From contig JACCGJ010002734.1 in the NCBI GenBank assembly GCA_013407085.1, forward strand, positions 1-64,000: a DNA stretch of 64,000 nt, written 5' to 3'. Under the pieces are notes generated by a model. It saw only the letters and a program-made list of their open reading frames with translations, did not search any database and had not been told where the DNA came from. Below are positions 47,191 through 59,817 of this stretch, piece by piece (positions within the stretch are counted from its first letter, which is position 1; every line of letters starts with the position of its first letter). The DNA is from Atriophallophorus winterbourni. Its lineage: Eukaryota > Platyhelminthes > Trematoda > Plagiorchiida > Microphallidae. Made by a program: the position numbers and the translations under genes.

Positions 47191-48239
47191 GCAATCAGGA
47201 AATAATGTCTATACTCTAGACCACTAGACACCCTTGAAGAACATTCATTACTTTTTAACTAGTATCCATTACTAAATTACAGGCATTGTGTATAACCACT
47301 TGATTCCGAATTTGTTTGCTTAAGATCGATCTCAACCATCTTTTAACAGATTAAATTGATTGTAGTTCGCATTTGAACCGCTGCTAATAAGTATTCGCGT
47401 GGCCCATTGAAAATGGTGTAGATTGCACAGGCGGAGAGTGTGAATGAAAATTATTTCTGACGATATGCAAAACACCACCCTCCCCGCACAATGTAAAAAG
47501 GGAGTCGGCAAAACTTTTAACAACATCAATCTCAAACCAGCAATAAATGGGGTATCGGAAGAATTGCATGAATACATAAATGAATGAAAATCTGTCCTGA
47601 AACAGGAGCAGATATGAAACATGATCAGCTATTGAAACATTTGAATAGTCAGGGTCGGGTTAACGAGCTAAGGGTTCGAATTAAACCGAAATATACGAAA
47701 TCACATGAGAAATTAGATCAAAATGACAACCATTGCAGTCAGATTCATGGTATCCGTAGTAATTTGTTAATTGTAATTCGCTAGGCCCTATCGACTATAA
47801 TTAAAAAACTTCACGATTTCATTTTGAATTACATTATTAATCGTTGGTGCAAGTAGTTGTTTCTTTGCATTTCAGAAGGGTAAATCGATTGGGAGGGATT
47901 ACATCACATCCATCTAGGCTAAATCGCGTTAACTGTCTGAATGTCTAATACATAGTTCACACAGGACACTAGATGCAATGTCAACCACATCACTATCTGC
48001 TTTTTGCGCCTACTTATCGATTGCATCCCAGTTCCAATGTAAATGTCGTTCACAATTGAGTCACTCAACACAAGCGAATATCAATTATTAAAACACATTT
48101 ATGACACACACGGTGAAGAGCAAATCTAGACACAATGCAAACAGATTTGAGTACACGCGGTTAGAGTAGGCTTAAGGTAAGCTATAAACATTCATCTTAT
48201 ATAGCCAAATCACGGTACTACAACTCTGTAACGATTATC

Positions 48240-48490
48240 ACTTAGATCTGATTTGTCAATTGATTTCGTGACAATCGTTCCCATTCAAACCTTTACCACA
48301 TTGGGCTACTTTACCCGACATTGATGAATTGAATATCGATCGATAGCGGCTGGTGTTGATCACCTCAACATCGCAATTTTTGTCGTATGTCGTTTCGGCA
48401 CTCCCTGCTATGGTGTTTTGCCGGAGGGTAAAGTTTTGCATATCATTCAAAAGCTCGTGATTAGCACTCATCGCTGATGAACTTTACACC
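48240..48490 (-). repeat. Second copy of the dispersed repeat seen at 13130-13440
   Basis: Shares ATCTGATTTGTCA, GATTTCGTG, TTTTGCATATCATTCAAAA and TCGTGATTAGCACTCATCG with the first copy. A minus-strand frame of 71 codons (48471-48256) is open here, and the first copy retains recognisable similarity at the peptide level near its start (NDMQNFT compared with NDMHNST). That may mean a decayed coding segment. Function unknown. Confidence 0.5.
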
Positions 48491-49010
48491 TCCATAACAT
48501 GAAGCATCAACCAGTTGTTTCGAAGCTCAGTTATTAGGTTTACTTAAATATACTCAATGTTTCTTTCTGGATAATACACAATAGTTCTACCTAAAAGTCT
48601 GCCAACTTATGATACCTAAACGGGAATTTTACACACCCATATTTACTTGTTTAGTTAATATGTGTTAATTAATTAAATTCTGTCAAATGTTATAATGACT
48701 ACTGCGAAAAATGGTAACATTATACACAGGATGATTGCAATAATGTTTTGATTATCAAAAAAATGATTTCCAAAGCTTAATTTTTAAAAACTTCATTTGG
48801 CACAAATCCGCTTTAATACAAGAAATGTTGAACCTTATCCAACAATCATTCTATGAATCCGATTTGCCGAACTGTGAAAACATTTATCCAAAAAAATTCA
48901 TTGAATTAACCATAATTCTGCCAGATTTCCAGACAACAGCGATTTTTATGTGTATCTGATCGACCACCCTTGGCAATATTAAGGGAATTGATAGACAAAT
49001 CGCAAAGAGT

Positions 49011-49346
49011 ATGCGGCAATTTATAAATGGAAATAAATGTCCATCATTTCGCAAAGATTACGATACGGGTGATTTTCGTATTTCACGTGCATCTATACCT
49101 GTCATTTGCAATGCTAATCTGCCTCGTAATCCCACCCATTTCGTTAAGCAATGTGAATATATTTTGAGCAAAAATCTATGGCTGTTCGTAGATTCTCCAC
49201 TCACTGTCATGGCGAAGAGTCGACAGAATCTGGCGTCTTTTGCATTAGGTTCTTACACAGATCTCTCGAAGTTTGACATTTGTTCGCTTCAGATGCATAA
49301 TTATAGGACGATGGATTTTAGAAGTTTCAATTGCCGGTCAAAATGA
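49011..49346 (+). CDS. Unassigned ORF of 111 codons
   Basis: The frame is open for some 20 codons upstream of the ATG as well (TTLGNIKGIDRQIAKS), so it could be an exon or a mobile-element relic rather than a gene start. The composition is mixed, with Cys and aromatic residues (RKDYDTGDFRISRAS, HFVKQCEYILSKNLW) and a less AT-biased codon usage than neighbours. I recognise no domain, signal peptide or membrane span. No homologous copy is seen elsewhere in the window. Confidence 0.3.
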   Translation: MRQFINGNKCPSFRKDYDTGDFRISRASIPVICNANLPRNPTHFVKQCEYILSKNLWLFVDSPLTVMAKSRQNLASFALGSYTDLSKFDICSLQMHNYRTMDFRSFNCRSK

Positions 49347-50349
49347 GACAAATTTAGATGTACAGCCGGGCACGATGTAGTTTCGATTGGTCAGCGATAT
49401 TATCAATGTGTTACAAAAATTTTGGAATGAATTCGTTAAATGAAGAAGCGCAATATAATTTAACCTATCGATAGGACATTTATTCATATACGAAATAAAA
49501 TGTGTTGTGGGTATTTCATAGAAAACAATCAAACATTTTTGTTACCGAAAAAGATGGTTTCAAAATTATTCGTCATATGTAGGGTTTTGCTTAGAAAAAG
49601 TTTGCATAGATTGAACTAATGTACGACGACGTAGATTATGTCTTCGATCTAGCAATTTCTTTCTTATTTGCTCATTTTTATGAAATGGCTATCATCTTTG
49701 CGTCGAAATAGCAACGGAAATTGATCTGTCTATAGAAAACCATGTAAATTGTTCTTATTCACCGCACATATTATTTGCGATTAGCTTGTTAAAATTTACC
49801 TTGCTCTATGATACTTGAACACGAAAGAAATTAAACATCAGTCTTATAAAATAACCGTCGCTATTATGTATTTATTGTCAAGTTACACCGAATTAAATTG
49901 ATTGTTCGTTTACAATAATAGCCACACTGACTAGCATAATTGGATCGTGTTTAAATGTTGATGGTTTTGAAGTCATTCACCGCGATCTCTGCGAAAGGTG
50001 GACGGTATTAAAATGTTTTTGTTCAATTTTCTTGCACATTAGATATCGATATATCAATTTGAATGTCGAAAGCCGAATGCATGTGCCAGCTTAATTTCAT
50101 CTTTAAACCAGGATAAAAGATTACAAGTGATTGATATAAAAAATTTGGTATCACCGTATTGATGGTAATTCTTTTCAGTTAGACGATTGTATGAGTTTGT
50201 TTGATAAAATAGTATCTCGATAGTATCTCGTTAGAGCCATATATATTTGAAAATCTATCAAGAATTCTATTGAAAAGCAGATGCATGGCCATTTTACGAA
50301 AAGTACTTTATTGAATAACTTTTGTAAAAAGAAACTAGAATCCGTATTT

Positions 50350-50545
50350 GCATGCGTTTCCATTGCACACACCACGAATGAGTCTGCGCGGTTTACAGGT
50401 AAGGTCAGTACGACCAGGATACGCATAACTTTCAACAGGATAAGCATGGTAAACACTCTTTACCATTGTATACCACTGTCTGATTGCATGGCACGACCAA
50501 CCTGTTCAATCAAATGTGTACCCGTACATGTGGATTGGTTGTATC
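50350..50545 (-). mobile_element. Decayed retrozyme-like repeat copy
   Basis: On the plus strand the landmarks are ATTTGCATGCGTTTCCATTG, CACACACCACGA, then TTTACAGGTAAGG in place of the hammerhead, then GTAAACACTCTTTACCATTG, TATACCACTGTCTGATTGCA, ACGACCAACCTGTTCAATCA and a TACATGTGGATTGG end. The body is well kept but the ribozyme core is destroyed. Confidence 0.7.
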
Positions 50546-51154
50546 CATGAGCTGGAAACATAAAATCTTTAGTTACCTGTATTTATATCAAGAACATCCA
50601 ATGGAGTCAGACCCATTCATGTATTTGTGAGACCATGTGAATTACAAGTGTGATCGTGTCAAAATCATACAACAATGTCTTGAGATTGTAACATCGTTTT
50701 GTCAAAGAGAGTTTTAATGTAGTTTATTGTTCTTCCGTATTTTGCATCAGACAGGGAATGATATCAAAACCAAATTTATACTGGAAATTATAACATGCTA
50801 CTTAAGATTTATTTTATGAAAACCTGGTGATGAAAATTTTAGCGTACAAAATCAACACCCAAAAATCAATCTGTTCAACATTCGTGTTCTCCAATCATAT
50901 ATGAATTATCGATCTAAAACAAGCTGGTTCATCCTGTTACACAAAAATCACCAAAATTCTGTCTTCAAAAATAACAAGGTAGCAGATCATTTGAATACTT
51001 TCCGTACAGCTACCCGTGCATCATGAACACAATCAAATGATTTATAATACGATGCCTTTTAATTCACGTCAAAAATGGCAATCAACTTTATATATGAAAT
51101 ACACGGTCACATGTACTGTAATTGTTTGGGCATGCTAAACACGACTGGAAATGA

Positions 51155-52300
51155 TTCAATTCAATTTAATTCAATTTAATGGTCTAAAAAGCACATAGCT
51201 TTATAAAAACCACAGAATAATATGCGAATTACAAATAACATAGGTAGTAAAACGGGGTTTGTTTGCCTACTGATTAGTTCAGGAATCACGTAAAAATACA
51301 TAGAGCAGAAATTGTTTTCAACCGGTTTGATAGGGTAAATATGTATAGTTTACTTGGATGCATTGGTTCAAAGCTTTATGATGCAGAATATATTGTTTCA
51401 ATGTTTGGATTGGTCGACATGAAGTTGTCCAAGTTCGATTTGAATATATCCAAGTTGGGTGAATGTGCAACGTTACGGGGTAGGGAGTTCCAAGTAAAAC
51501 ATACACGTACAGAATAAAATACCTTCGACAGTTCAGCCTCGAGTCGGGAATAAGTACTGTATAGTTATGACTCCGGCTTGTTCGTGGTGGTAGTCGTGTG
51601 AATAGTTGATTCAGGGGATGGTTGTGGGTATGCAGTATATTGAACATAAGAATCAAGTCGCCTCTAAGACGGCGGTAGCGAGAGTCGAAGAGATTGAGGC
51701 TTGTAATCCGATCTTCGTATTGTTTATGTTTTAAACCACGTACGAGCTTGGTGGTCCGATGATATATTCTCTGCAAGAGGCTGATGTCCTTCTGTAGCCA
51801 GGGTGACCAAGCCTGAACCGCATACTCCATGGTTGGCCTCAAGTACGTATTAATTATTCGATGAACAGTTTGCTTCGTGAAACTCCCGAACACGCGTTTA
51901 AGAAGAAGCAGTACTCGCGACGTCTTTTCATAGACAGCTGTGGCGTTATGCGACGGTTTCAACGTGCTGCTTACCCACACACCCAAGTCCTTCTCCTTGT
52001 CAGTGCTTTCAAGAATATGGGAACCAAGGGTGTAAGAGAACTCAAAATGTCTTCCAACAGTCAATACCTTGCAAGACCTTTGACTACACCATCAATAATT
52101 TGCCGCATCTGTTGTAAGTGAGGACGAAACATGGGGATTATTGGACATGAGGGTGGTGAGAGATGCTTCATTTAATGCAGTCTTTAATAGTTCAAAAGAT
52201 ATAACCTGATCAGCATTCATTTTAAGTTGACACTTAGTTCCGCGTGACAAATCATTCAACGGTTGAGAGACGTTAGCGCAATTCGGAATAAATATTCAAT
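51155..52300 (-). mobile_element. CR1-like LINE, post-RT region and 3' end with pentamer tail
   Basis: Minus-strand frame 52064-51318 is open for 248 codons: KEKDLGVWVSSTLKPS, VFGSFTKQTVHRIINTYLRP, MEYAVQAWSPWLQKDI, LLQRIYHRTTKLVRGL, RYRRLRGDLILMFNIL and SRLNCRRYF, all standard for the C-terminal domain of CR1-like pol. It is the longest intact LINE frame in the window. RT pieces upstream (52070-52300) are broken. The 3' end at 51155-51182 is a TTGAATTGAA-type repeat, identical in type to the solo end at 12300-12446. Confidence 0.9.
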
Positions 52301-52319
52301 TATTATTTACTGAACATAG

Positions 52320-52960
52320 AAATCTAAATTTTTTTTCTAATAAATGATGTTTTATCGGGTAAGGGGCGAATTTTGTCTCGATTGACAAGATGTTTTAAAA
52401 TTTCGAGGGAACGGACATCAAAGTGGCATTTATCACTGTTAACCACAACACCATATTTTGGAGTTCACTGATGGACTCGGTGCAGATATTCTGCATTTTA
52501 CACATCAGAAGAACTTGATATGAGTGAATCGGTAATGTATACATGAACGAAAGCTAATTATTAGAAAACCCTTTCACGAGGCATTGTAATTGGCAAAAGG
52601 CATTTTGAGACATTTGTATAGACCAAATGGTGCAGTGATAAGAGTTTCCGAGATATCTTCCTCGGCAACAGGTATCTAGTGATAAGCGTGAACCAGATTC
52701 AGTATAAATAACACTGTCTTTCTGTGAAAGTGCGAATTCGTGCATACGGAGAATGGGGTACTGATCTCGTATAGTAAATCTGTTAAAAACACAATATTCT
52801 CCACACGGACGCCATGCGTCATCTTTATTCTTCTTCAGATGAGGAAACACATTTTTATGGACATATTGTTAACGTATACAAAACAACTATGAAAGCTATC
52901 AGACAGAGTTACCGCGATTTCTGCCTGGATTAGCGATTATCATGGCTTTATTGCACAAAT
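52320..52960 (-). mobile_element. Gypsy-like LTR retrotransposon, RT fragment (pseudogenised)
   Basis: Minus strand: KNKDDAWRPCGEYCVFNRFT and RDQYPILRMHEFA match the WRPCGDYR.LN and D.YP.P.. motifs of Ty3/Gypsy RT. TTIWSIQMSQNAFCQ-like and downstream pieces (52550-52320: ISSSSDV, KYGVVVNSDKCHF, PLPDKTSF) match the region after the YIDD box. The catalytic YIDD is altered and frames shift. No LTRs, integrase or env are seen. It is squeezed between CR1 and RTE relics. Confidence 0.72.
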
Positions 52961-53184
52961 TGTGGATCGTGTGTGTGGTCCATATTTACGAGAATTAATA
53001 CAAGATCATGCTATTTTCTATAATTGCGGGGATAAGTTCTGGAATATCGAAGTCAACTTCTTGAAATCTCTTAGCATAAGCATAATAAAACAATTGAGAA
53101 TCGCGTTTTTTTACGTGAAATCATGTTGCATTCAGAGATATCATGTGATTCGTCATTTCTTATGGGAACTGATTTTATTGCCTA

Positions 53185-53650
53185 ATTTGGTTAGGACTGC
53201 GCCGCCTACTGTGGATTGGCCACGTCTACCGAATGTAAAATGGTTTTATTCCGAAAGATCTACTCTATGGTGAGTTGCAATCAGGAAGTCGACCGTTAGG
53301 CAGACCGCACTTGTGGTACAAAGACGTTTGCAAAAGAGATAAAAGCTCTTGGCATTGACCCCGCGAGTTGGAATAAACTTGCTCTTGACCTATCACATTG
53401 GAGGCATTGTGTGAATTGTCGTCTGCAATCTGAGGAGGAGCAGATACAGCTCTTGACTGCTGAATAAAGATCACGCCGCCGGTGTACAACTGACGCTTTA
53501 CGAACGACTTCTGACTATCGTTGCAAGCGCTGCGGGAGAGATTGCTCCTCCCGAATCGGACTGTTTAATCTTTCGGAAAGCTGGGGAACATGAAAAAATT
53601 CATGCAATTGCAATGGACATTCATGGTTGACATTGACCGAAGGCTACAAT
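53185..53650 (+). mobile_element. RTE-like LINE 3' end, second long copy
   Basis: Closely parallels 4760-5215: CCTACTGTGGATTGGCCACG, CGAAAGATCTACTCTATGGT, AAGTCGACCGTTAGGCAGAC, GCACTTGTGGTACAAAGACG, TTGGCATTGACCCCGCGAG and the GCAAGCGCTGCGGGAGAGAT zinc-knuckle region, ending with TTGACATTGACCG. Point mutations and indels prevent expression. It is the same family and orientation as the copy upstream of the protocadherin. Confidence 0.82.
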
Positions 53651-54429
53651 TTTGCGAGTGTCTGCTTTTATATTATACTGCCATAACCCTTTAATGATTT
53701 ATCATGTGTTTGTTTGTTTCATTGCAACTGCAGCATGTGTCATAGGTGCAGCGATGGTATATGTTCAACTTATATCACACCGGACAATTGCTTACACAGG
53801 ATTTTCTAATCAGCAAACGAAGTACGTGACATCATGTCATCTTTAAGAGCATTTTAGAGATTAACAGCAGGCGTATGTAGCACCATCTTCGGCGACCCAC
53901 GGCGGAAACATGGCAACAAAATTATTATATTGTGAACGTTAATTTAGATCACGTTTAGACTCAAAAAAATCATTGTATTTGGAGGAACAAGAGGAGAGGG
54001 AAGTTTGTACCGAATGATAACAGGCTAAAAATGTGTAATAATTCACGTAGAAATATTTTCAGAGGGTGATTTAGAAAATGCTGATAGAATATCTATTTAG
54101 TAAATGAAAAAATATGGGACAGAAAATCAAAATAGATAATGAGTATATGGTATGAACGAAAACTTCAAAAAGTTTCCAAACCTTTCCCATTTGAACCGTT
54201 TGATCTTAGTGAGCTATCAGCGCTAAAAACGAAAGCATTCTGATCATTGCACCCAATAAATCGGCACACATTTCTCAACTCAACAGGATATACTAATTAA
54301 ACGTGGTTACACATAATAGATTTGTCCCAAAACAAAACAAGTGAACGGCATGAATGAGAGTGATGAAAAGGAGTAGGAGGTTCGTACAACAGTCTGTCAA
54401 CTATAATAAATGACATACCAAAGAGGGAC

Positions 54430-56050
54430 ATTTTCATTGTAATGTGTGAATCCAAAGCCAAGATTGACAGTGACAGCCAAGTTCACGAAATGTTCGTGGG
54501 GCAGCAAGTGCTGAGCGTGATGAATGACAACGTGGAGAGATTCGCCGACCTATGCACCGCAAACAATCTCGTCAAAAAAGGAAATGTTTTCCATTGCAGA
54601 ATGATACACCAGACGTGTTTGGTGTCAACAGATCTGTCGACTGAAAACCAGATCGACAAGGTGTGTATCGGGAAAAGGTCTCGACGACCTTTCGAAAAGT
54701 GTGCGTTCACCGAATAACTGACTTTTCTTCCGACAATCATCTGCTTGTCGCTAAGTAGATGCGGAAGTTGGAGAAAAACTGGATAGAGGCGTTTAGCCAA
54801 CGATAGTGCTACAAAACCACTATAATAAAACACAGTAGGAATGAAAAAGAGTTTAAGAGGAGAGGGTAGACCAATAGTAGCAGAAACGAGAAACAAGCCG
54901 TGATCTAAATATGTAAACAAAACATACATGCACATGGAATGAATGAAGAGAAAATAAAGCAATGGTGAACAACAACTGAACGAAAGTATCAAAGTCAAAG
55001 CACGAATGGATATACAGAAGCAAATAGAATTTCCAAGCGGAACGTCAGAGCAGACAAGCGAAACTAAATAGAGACACTGGTCATAAAAGCAGAATAAAAA
55101 CGCATCAGAACGACACCAATGCCATATGTTTCACCATTAAGAAATTATCCCGATCGTTAGCCAAACCAGAAAGGCCAGTTATAAACAGAGATGGAGAGGC
55201 GATAGCATGTTAAAAAGGACAGGGAATTGTGGATCGAGCACTTTCAGGAGTTACTCAACAGACAAGCTCATTCAAACACGCCGGAGATACTGCCAGCTGG
55301 ATGCGATTTGCCTATCAGGAACTTTGCAGCCACAAAGGAAGAGGTCCGCACCACCATTAGGCAATTAGAGAGCGGCAACGCTACAGGACGTGACAGCATC
55401 CCGGTAGAAGCGCTGAAAGCAGACGTCAAGATTAGTGTGGAGCTACTCCACCCACTTGACTGTAAGATCAGGCAAGAAGATGTACCAGTTGAGTGGGAAA
55501 AAGGCAACCTCATCAAACTCTTCGAGAAAGAATATCTCAGATTCTGTTCCAACTACCGATTGATAACGCAGATGTCCGTCCCACGGAAGGTGATTCATCG
55601 CATTATTCTGAACACAAAGAGGCTTTCGACCCCATGTTTGTGACCAACAAACCGGATTCCGAAATAAGAGATCATACACTGACCATGTCGCAACCTTGCG
55701 CGTCATTTTAAAGGAGTCTCTGGTATGAAACTCGTTTCTCTACGTCAACTTCATCAACTATGAGATGGCATTTGACAGCGTCGACAAACTGACCCCCTGG
55801 GACTACTGAGACATTAGGAGTAGCAGAAAAGATCGCCAACATTATCAGAAAGTCATATAAGTGGATAACATGCGGAATAGTACATGACTGACAACTCATT
55901 GACACATTCGAAGTAAGAACCAGATTGAGGAATTGCTGTGTACTCTCTTCGTCACTGCTATTGACTTGGTATTGTCCACTTAGCTAGAAGCCGTTAGGTA
56001 TTTAAAATACCTATTACCGCTCGGCAAAATAGATAACGTAATGAAAAGCT
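54430..56050 (+). mobile_element. RTE-like LINE with endonuclease and RT N-terminal pieces (pseudogenised)
   Basis: 54442-54717 encodes an endonuclease end: NDNVERFADLCTANNLV, FHCRMIHQTCLV and STENQIDKVCIGKR, close to the conserved DFNA..IGSD..R..L-..TENQIDH region of RTE-like AP-endonucleases. 55227-55643 encodes the RT N-terminus: WIEHFQELLNRQ, ATKEEVRTTIRQLESGNATG, PVEALKADVKISVELLHPL and FCSNYRLITQMSVPRKVIHR. Pieces of the F.DYE.AFDSVDR and EKIANIIR region continue to about 55870 in other frames, but no YADD is readable. This is the SjR2/SR2-like type known from trematodes. Confidence 0.85.
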
Positions 56051-56149
56051 TCAAAGCGGTACTGCGTTTTTTCACAAACCTCTGGCTCGTCCTAGTCACA
56101 ATTAAGGTCATGTAGACTGTCAGATGGACCTGAAGACCTGAAAATCTTC

Positions 56150-57300
56150 CCGTTAGTTATCTAGCGATTACAATGTTAGTAAAAACTTGGATAGAATTTT
56201 CAAGTATGTAAAAAAGTTACAAGACAATAACGCTCTGCTTCAGTGCATGAGAAAGAATCAAAGGCAGCAGTGTTGGGCTCCTGAAGTCCGTAGGTCTATC
56301 CGTAAATGGTATAGCCAATGACGGTAAAATAAGATATACCTAACTTCTGGTTCTTGTGGCCGTTAAAGCCGCTCGGAAGCCCGTGTTAAATTACAGCGTT
56401 TGCTCAAATACGATTTGATATATCTTCAGCTAGGGATGCTAAATTTAATTCGAAAGGTTTTACAGCTGAGCACAATCAAGGGGAAAACGAGGGAAAGCTT
56501 GGAGATTTGATACTATAGAACGGAAATGTTGCTGATAACGATCTGTTTAAGGCGATTGCCTTCTGAGGAGCTGTCAGTAGCTTTCGACGCTGAAAAAAAT
56601 CTTTAAATGTACCCTCTGGTCTGCAAAGACTGCAACCTGATGCTTATGCACTAGATGTGATAGCATCCAATGAGTCTCAGGTACATGACTCACTTAACCA
56701 TGTTCACACCAACACAGCTGAGAAACCGGATGGTACCAACTCAATTATGCTAAGGAATCATACCCATGTGCTTACCAAAAATTCTCTAATTGTTAATGTC
56801 GCACAATGTGTACAGGGTTTGTAAGTACTGGTTATGGATGACTTCAAATGGGAGGATCAATATGCCGCTGCAGCTCAACAAGAAATCAAGGTACTTTTTC
56901 TGCTACAATCAGTGTTATCTTGCGAAAACCTCATGTATTCCTGCCAATTATATGGCAAAAGTTCGGCCGCATCTAAAATATTGTGTTCAGGCGTGGTGCC
57001 CTCACTACAATAAAGAGATCGCTCGACTGGTATGCGAACAGCGGCTTGCAGATCGTATGATTTTAGGTCAGCGATGGAAACCCTACGCTACAAGCCTAAA
57101 GCCTGAAGATGTTTTCTTCCTTATGTGCCATCGTTTAAAATGTGACTTAGTTGAAACCTTTAAGATATTGATGGGGTTAAGTGGTGTTCTAATGAAAGAT
57201 TGCTTCACCTTACGTCTTAGCTTGAAACCGTGTGTTATTAACCTAAAATTAATAAAAAGCGATGTCAACTAGACTGCAGTAAACCCAATTCAGTCTCAGA
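56150..57300 (+). mobile_element. CR1-like LINE with internal deletion (pseudogenised)
   Basis: 56180-56480 has linker-region pieces (LQDNNALLQCMRKN, SIRKWYSQ), 56640-56790 an RT N-terminal piece (KPDGTNSIMLRNHTHVLTK), and 56890-57272 the C-terminal domain (VRPHLKYCVQAWCPHYNKEI, RLKCDLVETFKILMGLSGV). The RT catalytic core between them is missing, so a deletion joined N- and C-terminal parts. It lies directly behind the RTE relic in the same orientation. Confidence 0.75.
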
Positions 57301-57479
57301 TAGTTCAATTTAAATGAATAAATAAATAGTTTTATTCTTGGATATCCAAGGCATGCTTATCATGATCAATATTTGCAAAAATGTTTGTGCACTCAAATTG
57401 TGGCATGTACAATCGCGAATACATTTTTATGATCACTTCTGCAATGGAATTTAACGTTCACTGAAAATAATATTTCCCT

Positions 57480-57720
57480 TCAGTTCATTTTCAGTTCAAT
57501 TCAGTTGCACAAGACCGTAAGTGGCTAACGAGTCAATCTAGCGTCCAGAATTTCTTTGGGTGGAAAGCTGCAGAGAAGCAACCACCACTACCAGAGCACA
57601 GGACTGCAAATGGCTAATAATCCAATCGAGCCTCGGTGAAAACTTTCAATGGAGCTCCCACCACTGCCAAAGTTGGTTCATTGTTCTTTGGTAAAAAGAA
57701 GAAGAAGAAAAGATTAATAT
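57480..57720. repeat. Imperfect tandem repeat of about 90 bp, A-rich end
   Basis: Two related blocks: GACCGTAAGTGGCTAACGAG..ACCACTACCA and GGACTGCAAATGGCTAATAA..CCACCACTGCCA. They are followed by GTAAAAAGAAGAAGAAGAAA at about 57690. It looks like the end of a non-LTR or SINE-type insertion, but I cannot name it. Confidence 0.4.
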
Positions 57721-58022
57721 GAGAAATGACATCGTATATAAGATTGATATATAAAATAAACAGTAAGGGCCCTTACTTAGTTTGCTTACAGACTTCATTA
57801 ATGTCACTCAGATTTATGCATAAAATTTGCAATTCACTGGGTGTGAGCCATATTCGAGTGATACCTTTATAGATGGGATTATTGTATATAATATTACAAT
57901 ATGAAAGAAATTCTTCGCAAATAGTATTTCTGTTTCCGCGGAATTGAAAATTTGATTGTTAATAATGAGATCAACGTTGCTGGTTAAGTTTATTAATCGT
58001 GATTTGAATAATCATATCATGT

Positions 58023-58046
58023 GCGAACTGAACTGAACTGAACTGA
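58023..58046. repeat. AACTG pentamer microsatellite
   Basis: GAACTGAACTGAACTGAACTGA. Pentamer tails like this end CR1-like elements, so it may mark a truncated CR1 3' end, but the preceding sequence is not one I can align. Confidence 0.7.
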
Positions 58047-58279
58047 CAGTATAAGCGGCCCAACTGAGGACGAACAAATCGTCTTGCCAAATTCTGAACC
58101 GATTCAAAAAATGCTCAAACGTTTATTCGAATAACATGGCATCTATCCCAATCAGTACATCAGAGATTTTATTGAGCAAATAGGATGACAAAAGAATTCG
58201 GTGCGTATCATTATCAACATGTGCCAGGGTTTACAAAATCATTTCTTGATAGATTTTGATAGTTTTCATTGTAGTGGAC

Positions 58280-59480
58280 CAAAAATATAAGTCTAGCCCT
58301 ACACACAATAAGGCAGAAATGGAAAGAACTCACTTAGAGACCAAAGGAGCAAATGTCAAAAGAAAGATCCCGGAAGTCCAACGATAGCGAGATAATCTAC
58401 ACAGGAAAAGCTCAAGAGATGATGGAATCCAAGGTGCAGAAAGCGCAATAATGTTGGAGGATACGTTAATCACAATTCCGGCCTGCGGCGACCCACGCAA
58501 ACTCCACAACCACTGAAGAAGACAAAGTCAGAGTTCCAAATTGTATTAACCGCCAAAAAGTGTATTGTGCAAGCGTTGATACAAATGAAATGTACATGGC
58601 CGAAAAAGGAATAATCATACAAGGGAAAAATTGTATGCACAAAAATGAAGATACAAAGTGAATGCAGTTCGCTACATACTCCTCCACCAGAGCGTTAGTT
58701 ATCCATGAAGTATCCACCAATTATGTAGTGGATAGTGCAAAAAATAACAGGAAATTGTTATAGTAAAAATGGACAAAAGAACGAACTCACGGAGAGTGAA
58801 AATTCAATGTCTAATGCAAATATACACACACAAATATTCCAGCTCCAAACTCCGGTGCGTCGCGTTGATCGGCAATGGTTATTAGCGAAGCTGAAAAATG
58901 TGGCGACACGACAACCTTACCGTTAATCGTCGTGATTCACAAACACGCAGCAATACAGCACCAGCGAACCAAGCAGAAGACGAACGTGCGCGGAGAAAGT
59001 ATATTATTATTTAGGATTATTCACAGAATGCGATACAAAGAATGAGTAACAACAAGTGATTTAACGAACCCAAGATCAATGGTCTATGAGTGATGAGGAC
59101 AAGAAGAAATCGATAGATCGATATGGCAATATCGATCATCGGAACAAAACGATAATTTCCAAGTCAATGAATGAAAATGGTACAAAGATAAGTATGTAAA
59201 AATCGTTGATTAAAGCAAGCATCGATGGAAATGGAAATACATTTGAAACGAGAGTGAAAATACAAGTTGGTGCAATATAAACAACTCGGATTTTTGTAGA
59301 ATCGAAATGTCGAAAAAATCGAAAGAATTTTATTCTAGATATGAAGTACAAACATTAAAATTTTCAAAATAGCTTATATACAAAAAATGAATAAGTGTCT
59401 TTCGTACCCCAGAAATGCGATATTTCATCATTATGTGCAGCAGCAGCAAATATGATTTTTCAAGGTTGTTGATTTTATGC
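58280..59480. other. Unassigned purine-rich interval
   Basis: The plus strand is notably A/G-rich (AAAGGAGC, AGAAAGATCC and similar runs), like the 5' halves of the RTE relics nearby. No protein family is readable. Short ORFs here look like chance. Confidence 0.4.
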
Positions 59481-59494
59481 TGGAGGATATAATA

Positions 59495-59537
59495 TTCATT
59501 CATTCATTCATTCTTCTTCTTGTTCTTCTTCTTCATA
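59495..59537. repeat. ATTC and TTC simple repeats
   Basis: Consecutive TTCATTCATTCATTC then TTCTTCTTGTTCTTCTTCTTC. Low-complexity tract between unassigned sequence and the tandem duplication at 59818. Confidence 0.85.
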
Positions 59538-59817
59538 GACTACAGAGGGTTAAGCCTTGTAAGACGCATCTCTTTCTATCAGCGACATAGTCCATTTAAT
59601 TCCTATCTTTCCTGTCAAACCCTATTTTATTTTTGTTAATATTCTCAAACAACCAATTTTAGTAATATCGATATAGAATTAATTAAATTTAACTGGTCCT
59701 TTTCTCATCTAAACACTGAGCAGTGAACTTGTGGTCATTTACTCAATCTAGATATGCATCAATGCAGGATGGATTTCAGGAAGATTTTCTCTAGCCCCTT
59801 TTCAGCCTAGCCAAAAT

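Noticed and set aside
53652..53846. 64-codon ORF with membrane-like segments
   Set aside because: It is short, begins inside the tail of an RTE copy, has no family match and shows no splice or promoter context.
54483..54998. 171-codon minus-strand ORF, hydrophobic
   Set aside because: It is antisense to the RTE endonuclease frame at 54442-54717, which has clear family motifs. The hydrophobicity is a mirror of purine-rich sense sequence.
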